NCBI RefSeq assembly: GCF_025370875.1
Contig: NZ_JAMXFD010000013.1
Coordinates: forward strand, 1-64,000
DNA: 64,000 nucleotides
Direction of reading: 5' to 3'
Origin: Laspinema palackyanum D2c
Lineage (GTDB): Bacteria > Cyanobacteriota > Cyanobacteriia > Cyanobacteriales > Laspinemataceae
Both the position numbers and the translations under genes were made by a program. Shown in pieces: positions 8,534-19,400 of the stretch (positions are counted from its first letter, which is position 1; each line of letters begins with the position of its first letter). The notes beneath the pieces are model-generated. The model did no database searches, had not been told where the DNA came from, and worked only from the letters and a program-made list of their open reading frames with translations.

Positions 8534-9709
8534 ATGGCAAGAGTAGAATTTGACCACATTTACAAAGTTTATGCCAATGGCTTCACCGCCATGAAAGACC
8601 TCTGTTTAACCATTGAAGATGGCGAATTCATGGTCTTTGTTGGACCTTCCGGTTGTGGCAAATCGACCGCCCTGCGGATGTTGGCGGGGTTGGAAGATAT
8701 TAGTGCGGGTAAATTAATCATCGGTCAGGATGTGGTGAATAATAAAAGCCCCCAGGACCGGAATATTGCAATGGTCTTTCAAAATTATGCCCTGTATCCG
8801 CACATGACGGTGCGGCAGAATATGGAATTTCCCCTCCGCATGATGAAAGTTGCCAAAGGGGAACGACAACAGCGAGTCATGGAAGCGGCTGAAAAACTGG
8901 GATTGACTCATTTGCTAGATAATAAACCCAAACAAATGTCAGGGGGACAACGGCAACGAGTGGCAATGGGACGGGCAATTGTGCGCGACCCGGCAGTGTT
9001 TTTAATGGATGAACCGCTATCAAATTTGGATGCAAAAATGCGGGTACAAATTCGCACAGAAATTGCTGATTTGCAGCGCAAGATGGGAACGACGACAGTG
9101 TATGTGACCCATGACCAAGTGGAGGCGATGACAATGGGCGATCGCGTGGCAGTGATGCGCTTGGGGGAACTCCAGCAAGTGGCACCGCCTCAAGAGTTAT
9201 ACGATCGCCCCAAGAATGTATTTGTCGCCGGATTTATGGGGTCTCCGGCGATGAATATCTTTCATAGTGAGTTCCGCAAAACCGAAAGCGGTCAGTTTGC
9301 TATCACTTACGGAACTCAGCAATTGGCGATCGCCCCGGAAACCTGCGATCGCTACCGCGAAATTGACCGCTATCTCAACAAACCCATTTTTGCCGGATTG
9401 CGTCCCGAAGCCTTTTTACTCGCAGATAGCAATACTCCAGCTAATCACAAAATTGAAGTAGAAGTCACCACCATTGAATCCCTAGGTCATGAAACCATTA
9501 TCTATTTCAATTCTCCCATTGCCAAAATTGAAATCCAAGATAAAGATGACCTAGCCAAAGTGCTAGAAAAACCAACAGGAGAGAGTCAATCCATTGCGAT
9601 CGCCCGAGTCGGTTCCGCCCAAAAACTGCACCATGCTGACCGCCTCTCCCTCGCCGTCGATACCCGCCAACTCTACCTCTTCGATCGCCACGGCAACGCC
9701 ATTCAATAG
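8534..9709 (+). CDS. Sugar ABC transporter ATPase (MalK/UgpC type)
   Basis: ATP-hydrolysing subunit of the sugar importer, 391 residues, cytoplasmic. Walker A is GPSGCGKST (residues ~36-44), Q-loop FQNYALYPHMTV, ABC signature MSGGQRQRVAMGRA, Walker B VFLMDEPLSNLD, and switch histidine VTHDQVEA. After residue ~240 comes the MalK-type regulatory TOBE region, with a recognisable FAGLRPEAF motif. Such ATPases often serve more than one importer in cyanobacteria, and the separate position behind a repeat element is compatible with that. An inverted repeat at 9723-9753 probably ends transcription. Confidence 0.93.
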   Translation: MARVEFDHIYKVYANGFTAMKDLCLTIEDGEFMVFVGPSGCGKSTALRMLAGLEDISAGKLIIGQDVVNNKSPQDRNIAMVFQNYALYPHMTVRQNMEFPLRMMKVAKGERQQRVMEAAEKLGLTHLLDNKPKQMSGGQRQRVAMGRAIVRDPAVFLMDEPLSNLDAKMRVQIRTEIADLQRKMGTTTVYVTHDQVEAMTMGDRVAVMRLGELQQVAPPQELYDRPKNVFVAGFMGSPAMNIFHSEFRKTESGQFAITYGTQQLAIAPETCDRYREIDRYLNKPIFAGLRPEAFLLADSNTPANHKIEVEVTTIESLGHETIIYFNSPIAKIEIQDKDDLAKVLEKPTGESQSIAIARVGSAQKLHHADRLSLAVDTRQLYLFDRHGNAIQ

Positions 9710-9722
9710 GTATATTTTCTAT

Positions 9723-9753
9723 AACAAGGACAGGGTAGAGCCTTGTCCTTGTT
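9723..9753 (+). terminator. Hairpin after the sugar ABC operon
   Basis: AACAAGGACA (9723-9732) pairs perfectly with TGTCCTTGTT (9744-9753) over 10 bp, loop 11. It starts 13 bases after the ATPase stop codon. No good U-tract follows, so it may be a stabilising 3-prime hairpin or a copy of a small repeat; its core resembles the hairpin at 22252-22278. Confidence 0.55.
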
Positions 9754-10462
9754 CAATTGATGAACCTTCTAGTTTTAGCCACATTTCCCCAACGGCACTC
9801 CTCTGTTCTTTCCTCACTTTTAACCCTCTCTCCTAGCGCTATCCCCCCATTAGCCGATTTTTTCTCCGTTATTCTACTGAACTCTTGGGTTACCCTTCAT
9901 TGAATCTTCACTCATTTTAACCCAATCTTAGTATTGACAAAAAGAGAGCAATGTGCAGTTAAGCCTCTCAACGGCACAAACCTCGTAAGCATTGAAAAAC
10001 ACCCCTTGAGGAGCAGGTCAGATTTATCAAAAATTTATATAGCTTGCTATTGACCGCCTCGCTCCAACAAGTTACAGTAAATTCAAGCCTATAAAAAATA
10101 TATCAATCAGGAGTTGACATAAAGCAAATTATATGATAGGGATTTATGTCTACTGACAAATGCCAGCCCAATCGTTTTCAATCCGCCCCGACTTTTTACC
10201 TCCTTTTTAGGGAAGCGACTGGCTGCTCCCCCCGCAAAATCGCCTTTTCCAAAACTTAAATCCCCAAACGTTCCAAGGGATCAGGGACAAAAACTCAAGC
10301 TAAATCCCCCCCTAGAGCATCTATGCGATTCAGGTCGTATAAGTGACTTGCAGCGCATTCGCTAGATTGTGTGAACCATTCACCCGGCGATCGCCTTGAT
10401 TGACCTTGGGTTGCATCTACACCGCCCGTCTAGTTCATTAGAAACATAAGGAAACAGTACCC
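9754..10462. other. Long upstream region of the giant RTX gene
   Basis: About 700 bases without a supportable gene. Content is AT-rich in 9840-10140 and contains TTGACA at 10114-10119; a TATGAT follows after only 12 bases, too short a spacer for a standard promoter. No riboswitch or tandem operator is obvious. It presumably carries the promoter and long 5-prime leader of the 10463 gene. Confidence 0.35.
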
Positions 10463-13400
10463 ATGAAACCCCTCGAAACAACTCAGCTTGTGGTAAATCC
10501 CTCCATCAGCACCACTATTTCCAATCGCAGTATTGCAATTTTTGATACAACAGTAGAAAACTGGGAAAGTTTAGCAGCAGGAGTGCTTCCCGGCACAGAG
10601 GTGGTGGTACTTCACCCGCATCAAGACGGAGTCGGCCAAATCGCCGAAATCTTGGCAACTCGTAGCAACATTCAGGCATTGCATATTGTTTCTCACGGCA
10701 GTCCGGGCAGCTTGCAACTGGGATCGGTTCTCCTCAATACCGATAACCTGGAAAGCTACAGCGAGACCCTGGGACAGTGGCACAACGCCCTGAGTGGGAA
10801 AGCAGATATTTTGCTCTATGGGTGCGACGTAGCAGCCGGAGAAATTGGCGAAAGCTTCGTACAGCGCCTCAGTGAAATAACTGAGGCAGATATTGCAGCG
10901 TCCATCAACAAGACAGGTCATGCAGCCCTGGGCGGTGACTGGGACCTGGAAAAAACCACAGGGCAAATTGCTGCGTCCCTGGCTTTTTCAGCAGCAGCAA
11001 TGGCAAATTATGGCAGTGTTTTAAGTCTGCAACCCGAATACGCTTGGGCCAAAAAGATGGGAGGGGGCAGTGGCGATTTTAGCTACAACATCAAGGTTGA
11101 CAGTAGCGGCAACAGTTACATCACGGGTTCGTTCCAAGGCACCGTTGACTTCGACCCTGGTGCTGGCACATTCAATCTGACTTCAACCGGAGGTTCTGAT
11201 GCCTTCATCACAAAACTGGACGCCAACGGTAACTTCCTGTGGGCCAAGCAACTCGGAGGGAGCGGTAACGAGTATGGCGACACCCTCATCATTGACAGCA
11301 GCGGCAACGTTTACACCACAGGTTCCTTTCAAGGCACAGCGGACTTCAACCCCAGTGCTGCTACATTCAACCTGACTTCAGCAGGAGGTTCTGACGCCTT
11401 CATTAGCAAGCTGGACGCCAGCGGTAACTTCCTGTGGGCCAAGCAACTCGGAGGAGGCACTGACGACGCGGGTTACAGCATCACTGTTGACGGCAGCGGC
11501 AATGTTTACACAACAGGTCATTTTTGGGGGACAGCCGACCTCAACCCCGGTGCTGCTACATTCAACCTGACTTCAGCAGGCGAGTATGACACCTTTATCA
11601 GCAAACTGGATGCCAGCGGAAACTTTTTGTGGGCCAAGCAACTCGGAGGAGCTAATGACGACAAGAGCTATGAAATTACCCTAGATAGCAGTGGTAACAT
11701 TTACACCACTGGACATTTCTGGGGCACAGCAGACTTCAACCCCGGTGCTGCTACATTCAACCTCACTTCAGTGGGAGCCTGGGATGGCTTCATCAGCAAA
11801 CTGGATGCCAGCGGCAATTTTTTGTGGGCCAAGCAACTCGGCGGGGTCAATAATGACTATAACTACAGCATCAGTGTTGACAGCAGCGGCAACGTTTACA
11901 CCACAGGTTCCTTTCAAGGCACAGCGGACTTCAACCCCGGTGCTGCTACATTCAACCTCACTTCAGCAGGAGGTTCTGACGCCTTCATCAGCAAGCTGGA
12001 CGCCAGCGGCAACTTCCTGTGGGCTAAGCAACTCGGAGGGGGTAGTGACGACAACAGCTACAGCCTCAGCCTAGACAGCAGCGGCAACGTTTATACCACT
12101 GGCACCTTCCAAGGCACAGTTGACTTTGATCCTGGTGCTGGCACTGCCAACCTGACTTCAGCAGGAGGCGCTGATGGCTTCATCAGCAAGCTGGATGCCA
12201 GCGGCAACTTCCTGTGGGCCAAGCAACTCGGAGGGGGTAGTGACGACAACAGCTACAGCCTCAGCCTAGACAGCAGCGGCAACGTTTATACCAGTGGCGA
12301 TTTCCAAGGCACAGCTGACTTTGACCCCAATACTGGTACTGCCAACCTGACATCTGCGGGAAGCACTGACATCTTCATCAGCAAGCTGAACCCTGGATCT
12401 GCTCCCACTGTCACTGCGATCTCTTCCGCGATCGCTGATGGCACCTACAAAGCCAGTCAACTGATCCCCATTACCGTCACCTTTTCCGAACCCGTCACCG
12501 TCACAGGCACTCCCACCCTCGCGTTAAACACGGCTGCCACCGCTACATACACCTCTGGTAGCGGCACGAATACCCTAAGCTTCAACTACACCGTAGCTGC
12601 TGGTCAAAATACCAACGACCTCGACTATGCCAATACCACTGCCCTCAGCCTCAATGGTGGCACTATCAAAGATAGTGCCACGAACAATGCTATCCTCACG
12701 CTGCCCAGTCCAGGAGCGGCCAACTCTCTGGGTGCCAACAAAAACCTGCTCGTAGACACCACCGCACCAACAGCAACCAGCTTCACTCCTGTCGATAATG
12801 CCACTAATATTGCAGTAGGGGCGAACTTAGTTGTCAACTTCAACGAAGCGATTCAAAAAGGCACCGGCAACATCGTTATCAAGAAAGTCTCGGATAACTC
12901 AGTGGTGGAAACCATCGCCGTTACCGATGCCAAGATTACCGTCAGCGGCAGTACCGTCACCATCAATCCCACGGCTGACCTAGCAGCAGACACCGATTAC
13001 TATGTCGAGATTGCCAACGGTGCAATTAAAGACAGTGCCGGTAATAATTATGCGGGGATTACGGGTGCAACCGCTTGGAACTTTAAAACAGCGCTCCCTG
13101 CCGATACCACCGCACCAACGGCAACCAGTTTCACTCCTGTCGATAATGCCACTAATATTGCAGTAGGGGCGAACTTAGTTGTCAACTTCAACGAAGCGAT
13201 TCAAAAAGGCACCGGCAACATCGTTATCAAGAAAGTCTCGGATAACTCAGTGGTGGAAACCATCGCCGTTACCGATGCCAAGATTACCGTCAGCGGCAGT
13301 ACCGTCACCATCAATCCCACGGCTGACCTAGCAGCAGACACCGATTACTATGTCGAGATTGCCAACGGTGCAATTAAAGACAGTGCCGGTAATAATTATG

Positions 13401-16400
13401 CGGGGATTACGGGTGCAACCGCTTGGAACTTCACCACCGCCGATACCACAGCACCTACCGCGACTAGCTTCACTCCGGGTGATAATGCCACTAATATTGC
13501 AGTCGGTGTCAACTTGGTAGCCAACTTCAGTGAAACTGTCCAAAAAGGCATCGGCAACATCGTTATCAAGAAAGTCTCGGATAACTCAGTGGTGGAAACC
13601 ATTGATGTGACCTCCGGTAGCGTCACCGCCAGCGGCAGTACCGTCACCATCAATCCCTCTCTCGATTTGGATGAAGCCACTGATTACTATGTAGAAATCG
13701 CGGCTGGGGCAATTAAAGACTTAGCAAATAACAATTACGCGGGAATTACAGGCGCAACCCCGTGGAACTTCACCACCGCCGACAACACGGCTCCTGCTGT
13801 CCCAGTCATTGCTACCATCAGCACTGACAGCGGCACTGCCAACGACGGCATTACCAACGACGCCACCCTAATTTTTTCTGGTACTGCCGAAGCGAATAGC
13901 ACGGTGACCCTCTTCAAAGACGGCACCTCGATGGGCACCGCCACGGCTGACGCTTCTGGGAACTGGACATTTGACTACAGTGGCACGACTTTAACCAACG
14001 GCACTTATAACTTCACCGCCACTGCCACCGACGCTGCCAGCAACATCAGCACCCCTTCTGCACCCTTTACCGTCACCATTGACACCACTGCCCCCACGGT
14101 CACTATCAACCAAGATGCGGGACAGTCTGACCCCACTGCCGGGACAACCGTCAATTTTGAGGTAGTTTTCTCGGAATCCGTAACGGGTTTTGATGATACC
14201 GATATCACAGTGGGCGGCACCGCAGGAGCAACCACTGCCAACGTCACCGGCAGCGGCACCACCTATAACGTTGCCGTCACCGGAATGACCAGCCCTGGCA
14301 CCATTACCGCTTCGGTGAATGCCGGTGCTGTCACCGATGTAGCGGGAAATACTTCTACCGCCAGCACCAGCAGTGATAACGAAGTCACTTATGACAACAC
14401 GATCCCTACGGTTACCAGTATTACCCGTGCTGATGCCAACCCCAGCATGGCGGCTACGGTGAACTATACCGTCACCTTCAGTGAAAATGTCACAGGTGTC
14501 AATGCCAGTGACTTTAGTTTAGCTGCGGGCAGTATTGCCGATGCCTCGATTACCAGCGTCACCGGCTCCGGCAGTACCTACACCGTTGCTGTGGATACGG
14601 GCACCGCCGACGGCACGGTACAGATCAACCTTACCGATGACGATACGATCGTTAACAGCCTCAGCGTCCCCTTGGGCGGGTCGGGAACCGGCAACGGTGA
14701 TAGCACGGGCCAAATTTATACGGTGGATAAAACCGAGGCAACCGTTACCACCATCACTTCCACCCTTACCGATGGTAGCTATCCTGTGGGTCAGGTTATC
14801 CCCATCTCCGTCACCTTTGATGAAGTGGTGACAGTCACCGGCACTCCGGAATTAACCCTAAATTCCGGCGGCTCGGCAACCTACAATACTGGCAGCGGCA
14901 CTAATACCCTCACGTTTAACTACACAGTGGCAACGGGTGACACTGCCACCGACTTGGAGACAACAGCGATCACCTTAGCGGGCGGGACGATTACAGACGC
15001 GGCGGGGAATAATGCAACGCTGACAGTACCCACAGCGGGTTCGGCTTCCTCTCTGGGTGGAGCCAAGAATCTCGTCATTGATACCACAGTTCCCACCGTC
15101 ACCTTAGCATCGACAGCGGCATCGACTGTGAACGCACCGTTTGAAGTGAGCGCCACGTTCAGCGAAACGGTGACTGGGTTTGCCGAGACTGATATCAGCG
15201 TCACGAATGGGACAGTGAGCAGCTTGACTGGCAGTGGCAGCAGCTATAGCTTTATGGTCACGCCTACAGGAAGCGGTACTGTTACGGTCAACGTTCCCAC
15301 AGGTGGTGCGACTGATACGGCGGGAAATCCCAACACAGCGGCTACAGCGTTAACTCGCACTGCTGATACCACGGCACCCACTGTCGCCTTAGCATCGACA
15401 GCGGCATCCACAGTGAACGCCCCGTTTGAAGTGAGCGCCACGTTCAGCGAAACGGTGACTGGGTTTGCGGCTGACGATGTGACCGTCACCAACGGAACGG
15501 TGAGCAATTTGACTGGCAGTGGCAGCAACTATAGCTTTACCATAACGCCCACAGGGAGCGGGACTGTCACGGTCAACGTTCCTGCTGGTGGTGCGACTGA
15601 TACAGTGGGAAATATCAATACTGCTGCTACATCTTTAACCCGTACTGCGGATCTGGCCGCACCCACGGTCACCCTAGCATCGACGGCGGCATCGACGGTG
15701 AATGCTCCATTTAGCGTGACTGCAACATTCAGTGAAACCGTGACTGGGTTTGCGGCTGACGATGTGAGTGCCACTAACGGAACGGTGAGCAACTTGACCG
15801 GCAGTGGCAGCAACTACAGCTTCACGGTGACCCCCACCGGAGAAGGCACTGTCACGGTGAATGTGCCTGCGGGTGGTGTTAGTGATGCCACTGGAAATAC
15901 GAATAGTGCTGCTGCACCGTTAACCCGCACTGCCAATACTGGCGCACCCACCGCTACCAGTTTCACTCCGGCAGATAATGCCACCACTGTTGCCGTAGGT
16001 GCAAACTTAGTCGTCAACTTCAATGAAGCGGTCCAAAAAGGTACAGGCAACATTGTTATCAAGAAAGTCTCTGATAACTCAGTCTTTGAAACCATTGCCG
16101 CTACCGATGCCAAAATTACTGTCAGTGGCAGTACCGTTACCATTAATCCCACCAGTGACCTAGCACCGGGGACGGATTATTATGTCGAGATTGCTAATGG
16201 TGCAATTAAAGATAGTGCCGGTAACAATTATGCGGGGATTGTGGGTGCAACTCCTTGGAACTTCAAAACGGCAACGGCACCGGATACGACTGCACCCACC
16301 GCTACCAGCTTCACTCCGGCAGATAATGCCACCAGTGTTGCCGTAGGTGCCAACCTAGTTGTTAACTTCAATGAAGCAGTCCAAAAAGGCACAGGCAATA

Positions 16401-19400
16401 TTGTTATCAAGAAAGTTGCTGATAACTCAGTCTTTGAAACCATTGCCGCTACCGATGCCAAAATTACTGTCAGTGGCAGCACCGTTACGATTAATCCCAC
16501 CAATGACCTAGCACCAGGGACCGATTACTATGTCGAGATTGCTAATGGTGCAATTAAAGACAGTGCGGGGAACAATTATGCAGGGATTGTGGGTGCAACT
16601 CCTTGGAACTTCAAGACAGCGATCGTACCGGATACTGTTGCCGTTGGCGCAAAACCTCTCAGTTTTTATTCGTTGCAGGACCTGAATAGTTACCTGGATA
16701 CCGTTTATAAAGGTACTAGCACCTTACTTCCCAACGTGAAGGCTCCCTTACTCTCTACTTTTGCGGCTTGGGAGAAGATTGAAAATAATCCCGCTAATAC
16801 ATTAACAGCAACCGGAGTTTTTGAAGGGGATAAAATTGAAATAACCCCTACCAATTCATTAAGTATGAAATTAGGGAATGTTTTGGAGGCAATGAAGGGG
16901 TATGGAGCTTCCTTTGACAGCCAAATTTCGACATTAATCAATTCCCTAAATTTCTCGGGAGTCTCTCTTGATATACCGATTCCGACTCTGACTATCACTG
17001 ATCTGCGCTCTGCTCCTATTTATGAGTTTTCCGTCAAGATTCCCGTTCCCGAAAAATCCCTAGTTTTTGACTTCATCAAGAACACGTTAGGAATTAATTC
17101 ACTCACTTTGAAAGTGGGACTGAACACCGCTCCCAAAGGAGGAGGACCCTATGCAGTAGCAAGTCTAGATGTAAACAAAAATTTAGTGGATATTTTAGGC
17201 TTTGAAGTAAATCTTTTGGGCGCAGATTTCTACGCAGGGATTAATGAAAAATTAGAAGGCACCATAAACCTTACACCTAAGCTTCAGCTCAAGAACTACG
17301 ACCTGACCCAAACCAATGAACCGCCGTTAAATCTCTCTGGATTATTCACGTTTGAAAAGGAGTCGTTCACTGGGGGATTTAAAATAGAGGGAGGAACTCC
17401 TGATCAACCACAGGTATGGAACAATCCCTTTGGCTTATTTCCCAATTCTACATTGAGGGGGGGGTCCTTAGAATTTAAAAAAGACCTCAAAACTGCTTCG
17501 ATAGGCGAGGTTCTCATATCAGGAGATTTCAACTATCAGAAGATGTTTGATATTACATTAACAGGATTAGCTGTTGATGTGCAGACTGGAGTTCCCAAGG
17601 CTCTCGTCTTAACCGCGAATAAACCCGTTAATTTATTTCAGGTTTGGGCGATGAATAATCTCAGCCAATTGCCCGGGTCTGTCTATCTCGCTCAACTTAA
17701 GCCGATTCAAGATGCAATGAGCTTCTTGACAAATATCATTGATGTCAATATTAAATCGGTCGATAGTGACAACGATGATGAGCTCGATCCATTGTTGAAG
17801 TTCGTGCCGCAATCAGTCACAATTGGTGGAAAGACTATTCAACCTGGATTTGCCATTAAGGGGGAAGTCACTGCTTGGGAGCAAACGGCAACTTTAATCC
17901 TAGAAGCCAATCCTTTTAATGATAATCCAAATGCTCAAGGGTCTTTAACATTACCCGCGATCAATTTAGGATTTTTGAAGCTAAAAGGATCTAGTAGCGA
18001 TATAGATAAAGATGCTAACACATTAAATCTGGCTCTAAGTTTAGCTCCCAATAATGTTTCTATGGCTGCCAGTGCTAATTTAGAACTGTTTGGTCAATCC
18101 AGTGGCGGAGTCAATGCTATCATTGATAACACTAAAATTAACATAAAGAACTTCCATGTTGGTTTTGGTAACGTTATAGCACTCAATCTCAATAATTTAG
18201 ATGTCAATTTAGAAAAACGGAGCGGATCTGCTTCCGGTGAATTGATATTCTTCGGGAAAAAGTTTGCTGGACTGCAAATAAACCTCGATAGCACTGAACT
18301 AACAGTCAAAGGGAATCTTGGTTTAGGCGGTCTATCCATTGAGGACGCGACCCTAACTATTAAAAATGCTAATGATATCAACATTAAGGGAACAATAAAG
18401 CTACTTGGAGAAAAGTTGTTCACGGCAGATGCTAATCTTTCCAATAACACTCTTACTCTAAGCGGATGGTTAGGATACAACATCTTAGGAAAAGATGTTG
18501 GTGTTGAAGTTGCTCTGTCTTTAGGAGCATCAAATCAAATTACACTAACACCCCAAATTCCTGGGTTGAATATTCCACCGTCTCGTTTTAATCTCGATTC
18601 AGTTCCATTCTCTAGTATCGGCGATTGGCTTGAAGACTTGGTGGTGGGTGATATAGGCAGACTTGCTAATGAGGCTATTCAGGCCATTGAAAACACATTT
18701 AATGACGTATCAAAAGCTACGGTAGCAGCGTGGGGTGAAGTTGAGGAGTTTTTCGAGAATGTGGGTACCTCTCTTGAAAACTTCGCTAGTGATGTGGACA
18801 ACTTCTTTACACGGGGTGGAGGAGCGCTAAATGGTAATGACAACAACAACAAAATTGACGGAACAGAATGGGGTGAAAAAATATCTGGTCAGCGAGGGCA
18901 TGACATACTTTTAGGTCATGGAGGTAATGACATTATTTATGGTGGATTCGATAATGATCGAATCCATGGTGGATACGGTAATGATGATCTCCGTGGCGAA
19001 GAAGGGGATGACCGAATCTCGGGTGAACAAGGTGGCGACGTTATTTATGGTGGAACGGGTAAAGATTTAATTTATGGTGATGACGGGAACGATCTACTTA
19101 AGGGAGAGGAGGGCGACGACCGTATTTATGGGGGACAGGGTAACGACTGGATTGTTGGTGGATCTGTAAGTTCTAGCTATTTCCCATTAACCCAGAGATT
19201 CATGGACGTAACCAGTAATGACTCTCTTTACGGCAATGAAGGCAACGATTTTCTCTCCGGGGAAGGAGGTGAAGACATGTTGGATGGGGGGTCGGGCGAT
19301 GACACTCTATCTGGTGGTGGAGGAAATGACCGCCTTTTGGGTGAGACTGGTAACGATAGTTTGACTGGTGAGAGTGGCAATGACGAATTACATGGCTCTC

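Noticed and set aside
10114-10137. TTGACA followed by TATGAT as a promoter of the giant gene
   Set aside because: Spacer is only 12 bases, far from the usual 16-18, so it is not a credible sigma-70 promoter.
12266-16503. Series of 60-110-codon minus-strand frames inside the giant gene
   Set aside because: They recur because the Ig and SBBP modules repeat; they are antisense shadows sharing the codon bias of the plus-strand gene.
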